The position numbers and the translations under genes are program-made. A DNA stretch of 64,000 bases, from contig JAYFPZ010000042.1 of the NCBI GenBank assembly GCA_034927445.1, positions 1 to 64,000 of the forward strand, read 5' to 3'. Of this stretch, positions 17,844 through 26,585 are shown piece after piece. Every line of letters begins with the position of its first letter. The first letter of the stretch is position 1. The stretch is from PHAA01 sp034927445 (lineage in GTDB: Bacteria; Bacillota; Syntrophomonadia; Syntrophomonadales; Syntrophomonadaceae). The notes below the pieces were generated by a model that was not told the origin of the DNA, ran no database searches, and saw nothing but the letters and a program-made list of their open reading frames with translations.

Positions 17844-18947
17844 CTAAATGGCCAGGACTTGTCGCAATGAGGCTATAAAGCGCTCATTTTCCGCGGGTTT
17901 GCCTACGGTAACCCTGATAAAGGTCGGATGTCCGAAGTTGTCACCGGTGCGAATAATTACCCCCAGGCGCAGCATGGCCTGGAAAACCTCCCGGCTGTTC
18001 CTGCCGGTGTCCAGGAAAATAAAGTTGGCCTCGGTGGGAACATAAAAAAGGCCCATATTTTCCAATTCACCATAGAGATATTTTTTGCCAGCCGAATTCA
18101 CCGCCCGGCTGCGCTCCACATGCTCGAGGTCGTCCAGGGCGGCCCGGGCGCCTATTTGCCCCAGCAGGTTGACGTTAAACGGCTCCATGATCATTTCCAG
18201 GGCCTGGGCAATTTCCGGTAAGGTCAAGGCATAGCCCACCCGTAAAGCAGCCAGTCCGTAAATCTTGGAGAAGGTGTGTAAAACTATGGCATTCCGGCCG
18301 GCTCTTACATACTGCAAGCCGCTGACAAAATCGGGGCTTTCCGCATACTCGCTGTAGGCTTCATCAAAGACTACCAGCACATCCTCCGGCACCCTTTCCA
18401 TAAAGCGCGCTATTGCAGCAGCGCCCACAATCGTGCCGGTGGGGTTGTTGGGATTGCAAATAATCACCATTTTGGTTTTGTCGGTTATAGCCGCCAGGGC
18501 TCCCTCCAGGTCGTGGGTAAATTCGACCAGGGGCACCTCAATGCACTCTCCGCCCATGATCTTGGCGGTAAATTCATATTCGGCGAAAGTGGGCTGGGCC
18601 AATATGATCTGATCGCCCCGGTTGATAAAAGCCGTTGCCAGCAGCATCAATACTTCATCGGAGCCATTGCCGATCAGAATGCTGTTTTCATTCACCCCGG
18701 TGATCTCCGCCAGCCGTTGTTTAAGTTCATAGCAGTGGGAGTCGGGGTAAAGGTACATCAGCTCCAGACTTTTCCGCACCGCTGCTATCGCTTGGGGGGA
18801 TGAGCCCAGAGGATTTTCATTGGAAGCCATCTTGACAACATCTTTAAGCCCCAGCTCCCGCTTGACTTCATCAATGGGCTTGCCCGGAACATAGGGCTTC
18901 AGCGTAAATATTTCCGGTCTGGCTTTATCTTTTACAAAATCGGTCAT
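17844..18947 (-). CDS. hisC: Histidinol-phosphate aminotransferase
   Basis: This 367-aa class I/II aminotransferase has the HisC pattern: ASNENPLGSSP near the N-terminus, IGNGSDEVLM, NPNNPTGT, VVFDEAYSEY and the PLP lysine in HTFSKIYGLAALRVGY. It transfers amino groups to imidazole-acetol phosphate in histidine synthesis, and many homologues also accept aromatic substrates. The start is ATG at 18947 behind GGAGTATC. No other his gene is adjacent, and the neighbour is iorAB, so an aromatic amino acid role is also possible. Confidence 0.88.
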   Translation of the reverse strand: MTDFVKDKARPEIFTLKPYVPGKPIDEVKRELGLKDVVKMASNENPLGSSPQAIAAVRKSLELMYLYPDSHCYELKQRLAEITGVNENSILIGNGSDEVLMLLATAFINRGDQIILAQPTFAEYEFTAKIMGGECIEVPLVEFTHDLEGALAAITDKTKMVIICNPNNPTGTIVGAAAIARFMERVPEDVLVVFDEAYSEYAESPDFVSGLQYVRAGRNAIVLHTFSKIYGLAALRVGYALTLPEIAQALEMIMEPFNVNLLGQIGARAALDDLEHVERSRAVNSAGKKYLYGELENMGLFYVPTEANFIFLDTGRNSREVFQAMLRLGVIIRTGDNFGHPTFIRVTVGKPAENERFIASLRQVLAI

Positions 18948-19003
18948 AAATAGATACTCCTGTTCGAGTTTATCGCCTATACCGCTGTGCGACAGGCCCG
19001 GTA

Positions 19004-19330
19004 TCAACTTTCCCTTAAGTTTTTATTATACCGTAACAGCTCGCTAATCGTCTCAATATTTCTTTGGATAGATTTGGAATTGTTAAAGTCAATGCTTAAA
19101 AGGGTGGCTTTGATGATGTCATTCAGTTCAGGGTCGACAACGCTGGATTTCCATACCTTAAGCAGCTCGATCAAGCCGTAATCATTCTTCTTCATTACCG
19201 TCAAATCCAGAATTGACAAGAGGCAATACATTTCATCCCGGCTTAGTTTCCCCTGCTGCAAATGCAGATTGACGATTGAACTGGCTACGTCATCATATAA
19301 TTTTTTGGGGTTATGGTCCGATGTGTCCAT
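19004..19330 (-). CDS. Conserved-context small protein of unknown function
   Basis: This 108-aa, mostly helical, charged protein has no signal peptide and no motif I recognise. Its ATG overlaps the stop of the upstream helicase gene by one base (TAATG), so it is translated with it. Coupling to a DnaB-like helicase suggests a replication or DNA-binding accessory role, which is inference only. Confidence 0.6.
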   Translation of the reverse strand: MDTSDHNPKKLYDDVASSIVNLHLQQGKLSRDEMYCLLSILDLTVMKKNDYGLIELLKVWKSSVVDPELNDIIKATLLSIDFNNSKSIQRNIETISELLRYNKNLRES

Positions 19331-20691
19331 TAAATCGACACCCTTTTTACGTCTTTCATGGTTTGGCGCTGCAGGTCGAAAAAGATGGGGATGCGAATGC
19401 CGCTCTGACCGTCGCGGTTCTTGTCCACAAAGATGGCATAGTTCGGCATTATATCAAACTTCTTCAATTCCTCGCTTTCTTCCTGTTCCTCTTTGGAAAT
19501 AGGGCTGAGTTTCAGCATCAGGTCGCATTCGTTCTTCATGCGCTTGGCCCCCTGCAGGGTCCCGTCGGGATTAAGCTGCACCAGGCACATCACCACGATC
19601 TGGAGATTCTGGGCCAGCATCTTTTGGGTCTTGACGATCTGTTCCAGCACCTGCCATTCCTGCAGCTTGGGGTCCTGTTTATCCATGCGTCCGACATAGT
19701 CGATTATCATCATATCAATTTGTTTTTGCGCCCGGAATTTGCGGGCAATGGAAATAGTTTTTTCCGGAGTCAGGTTGGGGCAGGGATAAGAATAAAAGCC
19801 GCTTTCTCCCAGCTCCGAATAGCCCTTCAATATCTGGGACAATTCAGTCTCATTGATTTCCCCGCTGCGCACCCTTTCATGTTCTATCCCGGAAAGGATG
19901 CTGCCAAAACGAAGCGCGATCTGCTGCCGGCTCATCTCGGTATTGAGATAGAGCACATTGTGCTTGGATTTGATGGCAACCGCGTTGGCGGTATGCAGGG
20001 CAAAAGAGGTTTTACCATGCCCGGTCTGAGCCCCCAGAATAATTAAATCCCCGGGCTTGTACCCCAGCGTGACCTTGTTAAGATTATAGAAACCGGTGGG
20101 CAGCCCGTCCAGGGGAATGACCCCGTGATGCCGTTCTTTGATTTCCTTGTACCGCAAAAACCGGCGTTCCACCTCTTCGTAGCCCATCTTGGCCAGGTCC
20201 TCGGGGTAGTCAACATGGTCGTCTATTTCCAGAGCGGTAAGATTGGTTAATTCCTCCTCGGCCGACATCAGGATCTGTTCAACCTCCTGGTCGCTTTCTT
20301 CGTCTATAATCTGATAGTTTCTTCTTAAGAAGCTTTCAAATTTGCGCAGGCGGCTGCGGTCCCGTACCCTCTGCAGCCAATATTTAATATTCCCGTCATA
20401 TATATAATGCTCCGCGATGTACTGCAGGTCTTCAATATCCCGGGTACTGGTAAGGATCCCCAGGTTATGGGCTTCCTTGATCAGCTCTACATAAGTCGGC
20501 CTTATCTCGCGCTCATACAGGCTGCAGGTAAGCTCGAAAACCGTCGCATGCTGGGGCGAATAGAAATCATCTGTGGTCAGCGAGTTGCAGGCTTCTATAC
20601 AGGCCTCCTCCGAATGCAGCATGGAAGACAGAACTCTTCTCTCGCTTTCCAGGTCAATCAGGTGTGGTTGTAATTTCGTCTCGTCCAGCAC
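19330..20691 (-). CDS. DnaB-family replicative helicase-like protein
   Basis: This 453-aa protein has the two-domain DnaB layout. The N-terminal helical domain covers about 15-110. The C-terminal RecA-like core has Walker A GAQTGHGKTSFAL near 215, Walker B MMIIDYVGRMD and a VMCLVQLNPDG segment. It is expected to be a hexameric 5'-3' helicase, or a paralogue of the main one. The start is GTG at 20691 behind GGGGAG. Its upstream neighbour is a DnaD-domain protein, the usual partner in Firmicute helicase loading. Whether this is the principal dnaB of the genome cannot be told from the window. Confidence 0.85.
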   Translation of the reverse strand: MLDETKLQPHLIDLESERRVLSSMLHSEEACIEACNSLTTDDFYSPQHATVFELTCSLYEREIRPTYVELIKEAHNLGILTSTRDIEDLQYIAEHYIYDGNIKYWLQRVRDRSRLRKFESFLRRNYQIIDEESDQEVEQILMSAEEELTNLTALEIDDHVDYPEDLAKMGYEEVERRFLRYKEIKERHHGVIPLDGLPTGFYNLNKVTLGYKPGDLIILGAQTGHGKTSFALHTANAVAIKSKHNVLYLNTEMSRQQIALRFGSILSGIEHERVRSGEINETELSQILKGYSELGESGFYSYPCPNLTPEKTISIARKFRAQKQIDMMIIDYVGRMDKQDPKLQEWQVLEQIVKTQKMLAQNLQIVVMCLVQLNPDGTLQGAKRMKNECDLMLKLSPISKEEQEESEELKKFDIMPNYAIFVDKNRDGQSGIRIPIFFDLQRQTMKDVKRVSI

Positions 20692-20713
20692 GTTCTTGCT
20701 CTCCCCTAATATT

Positions 20714-20769
20714 AATGCCAGGATTTGCTCCTGGCATTGAGATTGTCAACAGGATTTGCTCCTGGCATT
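20714..20769. repeat. Tandem 20-bp repeats forming hairpins between dnaD and dnaB-like genes
   Basis: CAGGATTTGCTCCTGGCATT occurs at 20719-20738 and again at 20750-20769. The first copy extends leftward to a full palindrome AATGCCAGGA..TCCTGGCATT (20714-20738). On the minus strand a TTGACA lies between the copies, about 50 bp upstream of the helicase GTG. The pair may be an operator, an internal promoter with overlapping sites, or an RNA stem that adjusts helicase expression relative to DnaD. Confidence 0.65.
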
Positions 20770-20788
20770 ATTTTAACACAATCTTGGA

Positions 20789-21964
20789 TTACCTTGTTAT
20801 ACCTTCCTTTTTAAGGTCTGCCAATACCTCCGGCGGAACATAAAATTCATATTCCGGATTCGATTTGCCGCTGCTGTTTTTCAATACCGGGGTTATGGCC
20901 TTACTGGATTTGGCTCGGTTCTTGAAGGCGGCCACCTCTTTTTCCACATCGCTCAGGGAACGTATTTCTTTGGTCATCCAATTGTTGAGGATGCTGTCGA
21001 TATACTCCATTCCCCCGTTTTTAGTGCGCTGGCACATCAGTTCCCCGGCTTTCATAATCATCTGATGGGAAAAGCCCCAGTCATAACGCCATTTATGGTA
21101 TACCTTGCGGCGAGCTTCAGCGCTCATGTCCAGTCCGGTAAAATTGCCGAATTCAACGGCATCGGGATCAAATTGGCTCCGGGCCGCGTTCTTATCCTGA
21201 TCAACATAGTTTTTGAAGTATACTTCCAGGCCGTCCAGGTTATTAATCGAATAAGTCTTCAGATCCCGTGCGATCTTGGTGATATCGCGGGGATTGGTAA
21301 GCTTGCGTTCAAAGGCCAGTTCCAGCATGCACAGCAGAAATTCCGGAGTGAACCCGAACTCACCCAGCCACTTGCTCAGTTCATTTTCCATCTTGACACT
21401 GAGCAGATTGCCGGTTTTCTTGGCGATAAAGTCGGCCACCCGTTTGTAATTGAGGTCGGCCGGAGCTAGATAGGCCTGCGTCTTTTTCGGTTTTTCGGCC
21501 CCCAGCTTTTGCTCTAATTCCTCTATCCGGGCTTGGTACTCTTCCAGCAATTTATCATACTTGCCGGTGTTGTCGACAGCCGCAGGCAGGGCAGGCAGGA
21601 TTTCAGGGTGGTCCCTGCGGACCAGCTTTTCCAGCTTAAACATTAACGGATCGAGGCTCACGATCTTTTCGGTGAAGGCCTTGGTTTTGCCTTCAACCAG
21701 CTCAATAATTTCAGATTGAGCCAGTTTAAGCAGTTTGCGGGACAGTTTTTGTGAGGTCAAGGTTGTGCAGCTATGCAGGATTTGCCCCGTGCTTACTCCC
21801 AGTTGATGAATGGGTTTGGAATTTTCAAACGCATTGAAGATTGCCGCCAGTATTCCTATATCTTCAAGGTCCAAATTTAATTCATCAGCATAGAAAAACA
21901 TTGCACCTGGTAAATGAGCATAACCCCAGCGAAAAATTTCCAGTGATGTAATCCGATGCTGCAT
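20789..21964 (-). CDS. DnaD-domain replication initiation protein
   Basis: This 391-aa protein has an N-terminal winged-helix-like segment with LNLDLEDIGILAAIF (about 28-42) and a coiled-coil stretch near 135-155. A DnaD/DnaB_2 domain around 160-260 contains KWLGEFGFTPEFLLCMLELAFER. Proteins of this type remodel origin DNA and help load the replicative helicase. A second similar region near 285-340 (YHKWRYDWGFSHQMIMKAGEL) may be another DnaD-like unit. It heads the apparent operon that runs to iorB. Confidence 0.8.
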   Translation of the reverse strand: MQHRITSLEIFRWGYAHLPGAMFFYADELNLDLEDIGILAAIFNAFENSKPIHQLGVSTGQILHSCTTLTSQKLSRKLLKLAQSEIIELVEGKTKAFTEKIVSLDPLMFKLEKLVRRDHPEILPALPAAVDNTGKYDKLLEEYQARIEELEQKLGAEKPKKTQAYLAPADLNYKRVADFIAKKTGNLLSVKMENELSKWLGEFGFTPEFLLCMLELAFERKLTNPRDITKIARDLKTYSINNLDGLEVYFKNYVDQDKNAARSQFDPDAVEFGNFTGLDMSAEARRKVYHKWRYDWGFSHQMIMKAGELMCQRTKNGGMEYIDSILNNWMTKEIRSLSDVEKEVAAFKNRAKSSKAITPVLKNSSGKSNPEYEFYVPPEVLADLKKEGITR

Positions 21965-21996
21965 TAATTTACCAACTCCTATACTAAAGTCTCAAA

Positions 21997-22026
21997 ATTA
22001 TAGCACTATAAACGTACGACAAACAA
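21997..22026 (-). promoter_or_regulatory. Candidate sigma-A promoter for dnaD
   Basis: TTGTTT at 22026-22021 and a perfect TATAAT at 22002-21997 are spaced by 18 bp, about 30 bp upstream of the dnaD start codon. The -35 match is modest. Confidence 0.5.
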
Positions 22027-22215
22027 TTGTCTAAACGTGAGATATTACTAAAAATAGCGATAAATAAATTAAAAAACGTAGTTCAAGTGTCTTAGCCGTT
22101 CAGCAAACAACTTGACTGGATTACTTTGCCAATATTTCAAGCATTGCTTCTATTAGAACTAAAGTTCCCCGCCGAAAACAGAAAAAATAATAGCAGAAAC
22201 CCCTATATTACCCGG

Positions 22216-22251
22216 TTATCCACAAACGGAGAGTGGATAAGCAGTGGACAA
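22216..22251. promoter_or_regulatory. Cluster of three DnaA boxes
   Basis: TTATCCACA at 22216-22224 is a perfect DnaA box. TTATCCACT (22232-22240, minus strand) and TTGTCCACT (22243-22251, minus strand) are near matches. A strongly AT-rich stretch (about 22,000-22,200) lies between them and dnaD. The cluster could regulate the dnaD-helicase operon through DnaA or mark a replication origin or DnaA reservoir. dnaA itself is not in the window, so I do not call it oriC. Confidence 0.65.
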
Positions 22252-22276
22252 CTTTTTCAGTTTCAGCCTAATAAAG

Positions 22277-22308
22277 AAGGTGTCAGAATAAGCGTTTTCT
22301 GACACCTT
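22277..22308 (-). terminator. Intrinsic terminator of the beta-CASP RNase gene
   Basis: AAGGTGTCAGAA at 22277-22288 is an exact inverted copy of 22297-22308 with an 8-base loop, about 25 bases downstream of the RNase stop codon. CTTTATT follows on the minus strand. Confidence 0.75.
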
Positions 22309-22332
22309 TGCTTCAATTTATTAATCTGGCTT

Positions 22333-23928
22333 TTAGAAATTGCCCTCCAATTGCTTTAAGGCCTCAATCAACTCATCATATTGAGCTTTGTCGTATTTCT
22401 CCTGGAACATGGTATTCAGTCTGGTCCTCAGTTTCAGATACAGGCTTTCTGCAATCAAAGCCTTGTTCATGGCTTCAGTCCGGTAATCGGGCAAAGGTTG
22501 AGCGATTTGTTCAGCCTCGGTCACACCGGCCGGCTTCAGCTCGATTTCATCCAGCCAGTTGGGAATAACCACCTGCAGATTAAATTCTTTATGAATCAGA
22601 TCGGCCAGAACCGGCTGCACCTTTTCCTCTCCATGCACCAGGAAGACCGTCTTGGGCTTCTGTTTGAAATTCCTCAGCCAGGTTATCAGCCCGATCTGGT
22701 CGGCATGGGCGGAATAGGCTTCTATGTTCTGGATGTCGGCCTTAACCACCAATTGGTCGCCATGGATGGTCACCAGCTTTTCTCCGTCCATGATTCTGCG
22801 CCCCAGAGTCCCGATGGCCTGGTAACCCACAAACAGAATCGTGCATTCCGGACGCCACAGGTTGTATTTGAGATGATATTTGATCCGGCCCGCGTCACAC
22901 ATGCCGCTGGCCGATATGATGATGGTATTGGTTTTGATGTTATTGAGTTCGGCTGATTCTTCCCGCGTCCGGGAAAACTTGAGATTCGGCAGTTTTAAGG
23001 GGTGATGCCCGCTGTTTATCATTTGGATGGTTTCCTGGTCATAATCCTCCATGCTCCGCTGAAATATCTCGGTGGCGGCAATGGCCAAGGGGCTGTCTAT
23101 GTACACATCAATGCCTGGATCCAATTGGCCCTGCACATACAGGCTGCTCAGATCATAGAGCAGGTCCTGAGTTCTCTCCACCGCGAACGACGGTATTACC
23201 AGATTGCCGCCCCGCTTCATGGTGTCATCGATAACCTTTTTGAGTTGTTCCGCCCGGTTGTTTACGCCTTTATGATAGCGATCCCCGTAGGTCGATTCCA
23301 GCAGCAGATAATCTGCGCTCTCAATAACCGTGGGGTCTTTTATAATGGGCTGATTGCCCTGCCCCAGATCGCCGCTGAACACGATCTTTTGTTTCTCTCC
23401 ATTTTCCTCAATCCATATTTCCAGGATGCATGAACCTAATATATGCCCGGCATCCCTTAGCCTGATTTCCACCCCGGCAGCCAGTTTAACCACTTCATCG
23501 TATTTAAGGGTGCGGATCTGTTCCAGGCATTTAACCGCATCTTCCGCGGTATAAATCGGATCCAGCAGCTTTTTGCCCGCCCGGCTCAGCTTGCGGTTCT
23601 TCATTTCAACTTCTGATTCCTGGATATGCCCGGCATCCGGCAGCATTACCTCACACAGTTCGCCCGTGGAAGGGCTGCAATATATGGGCCCGGTAAATCC
23701 CATTTTGCATAATTTGGGAGTCAAACCTGAATGGTCGATGTGAGCGTGGGTAAGGATAAGAAATTCGATTGAGTGCGGATCAACCGGAAAATCGCCGTAG
23801 TTTTTTTCACGCAGCTGCTTGCTGCCTTGAAAAAGACCGCAGTCAACCGCGAACCGTACCTTATCCGTGTCCACCACATAAAAAGACCCGGTGACGGTTT
23901 TCGCGGCACCTAAGAACTGTATTTTCAT
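22333..23928 (-). CDS. Beta-lactamase-fold / beta-CASP ribonuclease (Cft2-like)
   Basis: This 531-aa protein opens with the metallo-beta-lactamase core: FLGAAKTVTGSFY, LTHAHIDHSGL, a later DAGHILGS and FSGDLGQGN. A beta-CASP domain follows (about 240-370) with ASGMCDAGRIKYHLK, then the C-terminal RMMK-type segment with AYSAHADQIGL and VHGE. Such zinc enzymes cleave or trim RNA. The last 60-70 residues are a helical extension. The start is ATG behind GGAGG. It appears to be a single-gene unit with its own terminator. Confidence 0.9.
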   Translation of the reverse strand: MKIQFLGAAKTVTGSFYVVDTDKVRFAVDCGLFQGSKQLREKNYGDFPVDPHSIEFLILTHAHIDHSGLTPKLCKMGFTGPIYCSPSTGELCEVMLPDAGHIQESEVEMKNRKLSRAGKKLLDPIYTAEDAVKCLEQIRTLKYDEVVKLAAGVEIRLRDAGHILGSCILEIWIEENGEKQKIVFSGDLGQGNQPIIKDPTVIESADYLLLESTYGDRYHKGVNNRAEQLKKVIDDTMKRGGNLVIPSFAVERTQDLLYDLSSLYVQGQLDPGIDVYIDSPLAIAATEIFQRSMEDYDQETIQMINSGHHPLKLPNLKFSRTREESAELNNIKTNTIIISASGMCDAGRIKYHLKYNLWRPECTILFVGYQAIGTLGRRIMDGEKLVTIHGDQLVVKADIQNIEAYSAHADQIGLITWLRNFKQKPKTVFLVHGEEKVQPVLADLIHKEFNLQVVIPNWLDEIELKPAGVTEAEQIAQPLPDYRTEAMNKALIAESLYLKLRTRLNTMFQEKYDKAQYDELIEALKQLEGNF

Positions 23929-23978
23929 TTAAGCAGCCTCCAATATTAAAAAACGTTGCTACTATTATACAGCATATT

Positions 23979-24455
23979 CTAGACGGCGACGATATTCCTG
24001 GCCTCCTTTTTGCGTGCAAATTTATAATAGCCCTCGTAAAACTCGTTGACTTCCATGCGAATAAGCATGCGATTTCCGCTCATACACGCCCGATTTATGT
24101 TGTCAATGCTGCCGCGGCCAAAATCTTTGACCAGTTCACAGCTGTCCAGTCCATCCACCAACGCCATATATTTGCAATGTATCTTTTCAAAAATTCCAAA
24201 GTAAAGTTCGCTGATCTGCTTCATCCGGTTTTCGATCAGGGTGATCTGAAATTCCTCCCGTTCGGTTATATGCAGCAGGCTTTGAATCAGGCTGTGCAAG
24301 AGCCCATTGCCAAAAATGGCCGCCATCAACTCGCGCTTGTATTGTTTGGTCAGCAGATAACGCATGTAGTCCCGAAAATCCCTCTGAGCTGCGCCGCTTA
24401 GATTACTGAAGGCATTAAGCAGCTCAATATCACATTTTTCGATCTCCCCGTACAC
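23979..24455 (-). CDS. Unknown helical protein
   Basis: This 158-aa soluble protein is predominantly helical, with no recognisable motif, signal peptide or membrane segment. Translation starts at GTG behind AAGGGGG. A segment DFRDYMRYLLTKQYKREL followed by hydrophobic helices recalls ferritin-like or regulator-type folds only loosely, and I do not assign a function. It lies alone between the RNase and an aminotransferase. Confidence 0.6.
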   Translation of the reverse strand: MYGEIEKCDIELLNAFSNLSGAAQRDFRDYMRYLLTKQYKRELMAAIFGNGLLHSLIQSLLHITEREEFQITLIENRMKQISELYFGIFEKIHCKYMALVDGLDSCELVKDFGRGSIDNINRACMSGNRMLIRMEVNEFYEGYYKFARKKEARNIVAV

Positions 24456-24586
24456 AGCAAAACCCCCTTACTATCATCTTATAATAAGGAGGTTTCTCCC
24501 TGTATATCGCGATTTCCTCTAGTTAAATATCGTATAATTCCCGGTATATTCGATAGTTGCAGGGATAAATAGCAAAGACGTTCCTA

Positions 24587-25762
24587 TTATCGGTTTTTTT
24601 GTCGATCAAGCAGGTGTCCCATCCGCTCAATGGCGGCTTCTATGTTATTTACACTGGCGGCATAACAGCACCGGATAAACCCTTCGCCGCTGCTGCCAAA
24701 GGCATTGCCGGGAACCACCGCCACCTGTTCCTCAAACAGGAGTTTCTCACAGAATTCCTCGCTGCTCAGGCCGGTATTCCGGACCGAAGGGAAGCAGTAG
24801 AAAGCACCCAGGGGTTCAAAGCATTCCATGCCGATTTGGCGGAGATTGCTTACAATCAGCTTGCGCCGGTAGTTGTAATCCTCCACCATCTTGCGCATCT
24901 GGTCCTCACCGTGCCGCAAAGCCTCGATAGCCGCTTTTTGCGCCATGATGGGAGCACACATGATGGTGTACTGGTGTATTTTGTTCATTGCCCCGATAAT
25001 ATCGGGGTGGCCGCAGGCATAGCCGATTCTCCAGCCGGTCATGGCGAAGGCCTTGGAAAAGCCGTCCATTACCAGGGTACGGTCTTTCATACCCGGCAGG
25101 GAGGCAATGGAGACATGCCTGCCCTCATAAGTAAGCTCGGAATAGATTTCATCACTGATGACAATCAGGTCATGCTTGATGATTATGTCTACCAGGGCTT
25201 CCAGATCCTCCTGCCGCATGATCCCCCCGGTGGGATTGTTGGGATAAGCCAGGATAAGGACTTTGCTGCGCGGGGTAATTGTAGCCGCCAGAACGTCAGG
25301 CCTCAGGCGGTACTGATCCTCATCAAAGGTTTCCAGCGGCACCGCTTTGCCGTAGGCCAGCTCCGTTCCCGGCGCGTAAGAGACAAAACAGGGCTCCGGG
25401 ATCAATACTTCGTCGCCCGGTTCCATCAAGGCCCGCAGAGCTATATCGATGGCCTCACTTACCCCTACGGTTACGAGAATATCGGTACCCGGTTCATAAT
25501 TAACCCCAATCTTGCGTTTTTCGTAGAGGGCGATTTCCTCCCGCAATTCCGGCAAGCCGGCATTGGAGGTATACATGGTATAGCCCTTTTCCAGGGAATA
25601 AAGGCAGGCTTCCCGAATATGCCACGGGGTTACAAAATCAGGCTCCCCTACCCCCAGGGATATAACCTCCTCCGACTGGGACACCAGGTCGAAAAACTTT
25701 CTGATCCCGGAAGGAGGTATTGATTTTACGGTTTTGGAAATATAGGATTGCATTCCGCTCAC
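24587..25762 (-). CDS. Class I/II PLP-dependent aminotransferase (PatA/AspC-like), probably alanine-linked
   Basis: This 391-aa protein shows the fold-type I motifs LGVGEPDF, YTSNAGLPELREEIA, LAYPNNPTG, VISDEIYSELTYEG and the PLP lysine in DGFSKAFAMTGWRIGY. Substrate is not fixed by sequence. The gene starts at a GTG that overlaps the stop of the upstream Lrp-family gene by four bases (GTGA). The pair is preceded by a T-box whose specifier I read as an alanine codon, so alanine synthesis is the best guess. Confidence 0.85.
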   Translation of the reverse strand: MSGMQSYISKTVKSIPPSGIRKFFDLVSQSEEVISLGVGEPDFVTPWHIREACLYSLEKGYTMYTSNAGLPELREEIALYEKRKIGVNYEPGTDILVTVGVSEAIDIALRALMEPGDEVLIPEPCFVSYAPGTELAYGKAVPLETFDEDQYRLRPDVLAATITPRSKVLILAYPNNPTGGIMRQEDLEALVDIIIKHDLIVISDEIYSELTYEGRHVSIASLPGMKDRTLVMDGFSKAFAMTGWRIGYACGHPDIIGAMNKIHQYTIMCAPIMAQKAAIEALRHGEDQMRKMVEDYNYRRKLIVSNLRQIGMECFEPLGAFYCFPSVRNTGLSSEEFCEKLLFEEQVAVVPGNAFGSSGEGFIRCCYAASVNNIEAAIERMGHLLDRQKNR

Positions 25763-26247
25763 GGACTGACCACCAGCCTTTTATCTTCGTGATTATCCGC
25801 AAAAATAAAATGATCCTGTTTATAGCGTTTGAGCACAAAATGAGTTACCGTGCTCTGAACATGCTCCAGGGTCGACAGCTTATGCGAAACAAACCGGGCC
25901 ACGTCTTTCATGGTGGTACCTTCAACCACCACCGACAAATCATAGGTTCCACTCATCAGATAAACATTCCTGACCTCGGGGAAACGGTAGATCCGTTCGG
26001 CGATGGCATTAAACCCCACCTCCCGCTGGGGAGTCACTTTAACGTCGATCATGGCGGTAATACCGTCACAGCCGACGTTCTCCCAGTTGATGACCGTTCC
26101 GTAACCCAGAATGGTCTTATCCTTTTCCATCTGTTTGATTAATTCCTGAATCTTATTCTCGTCTTCATCCAGCATGGTTGCCAGAGTCTTGGCGCTTAAC
26201 CGGGCATCGTGCTCGATCAGTTCTAAAATCCTGCGCTTCAAGTCCAT
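25759..26247 (-). CDS. Lrp/AsnC-family transcriptional regulator
   Basis: This 162-aa protein has an N-terminal winged HTH (about 1-55, LIEHDARLSAKTLATML) and a C-terminal RAM ligand-binding domain (about 65-145, GYGTVINWENVG and YLMSGTYDLSVVVEG). Such proteins form octamers that sense amino acids. It is co-translated with the aminotransferase and probably controls it, with the T-box adding a second layer of amino acid sensing. The start is ATG behind GGAGGCACAG. Confidence 0.88.
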   Translation of the reverse strand: MDLKRRILELIEHDARLSAKTLATMLDEDENKIQELIKQMEKDKTILGYGTVINWENVGCDGITAMIDVKVTPQREVGFNAIAERIYRFPEVRNVYLMSGTYDLSVVVEGTTMKDVARFVSHKLSTLEHVQSTVTHFVLKRYKQDHFIFADNHEDKRLVVSP

Positions 26248-26289
26248 TCAGCCTGTGCCTCCAATCCTGTAATAATAAGGGCAAGATGC

Positions 26290-26545
26290 AAAAAAACCCT
26301 CATCCCCTAAAGGGACGAGAGTTCAATTCCCGCGGTACCACCCTATTTGACCATTTGGTCCAGCTCGATCCGATAACGGCGGCGGCCGGCTGGCTTGGGT
26401 CAGGCAGCCGATCTGTCCCGACTTTAGAACCAGCATTCCCAGGTGGCATTCATTCCTGAACTGTTACCGGTTCTCAGCAATCCCGGCTCTCTGCCCAACA
26501 GCTCAACAACTACTATCCTGATCATAACTTTAGCATATTACATTT
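26290..26545 (-). promoter_or_regulatory. T-box riboswitch, probably tRNA-Ala specific
   Basis: The T-box core AGGGTGGTACCGCG lies at 26344-26331 on the minus strand. It is followed by a terminator (CCTCATCCC / GGGACGAG type stem and seven T, 26321-26290) that the T-box sequence can replace with an antiterminator. Stem I features AGAGAGCCGG and GAACCGG occur upstream. The specifier loop reads GAAT-GCC-ACC with GCC at 26447-26445, an alanine codon. The variable U in UGGU fits the A discriminator of tRNA-Ala. It controls the Lrp-aminotransferase operon starting at 26247. T-box identity is firm, and the specifier reading is by analogy. Confidence 0.9.
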
Positions 26546-26551
26546 CCGGTT

Positions 26552-26580
26552 ATATTAACACTATAAGTATATTCCGTCAA
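26552..26580 (-). promoter_or_regulatory. Promoter of the T-box leader
   Basis: TTGACG at 26580-26575 and TAATAT at 26557-26552 are separated by 17 bp. They lie just after the stop codon of the upstream phosphatase-like gene, which places transcription start near 26545. Confidence 0.7.
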
Positions 26581-26585
26581 GCCTA

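Noticed and set aside
22000..22260. Calling the DnaA-box region the chromosomal origin oriC
   Set aside because: Only three boxes, no dnaA or dnaN adjacent; a DnaA-regulated promoter is equally likely.
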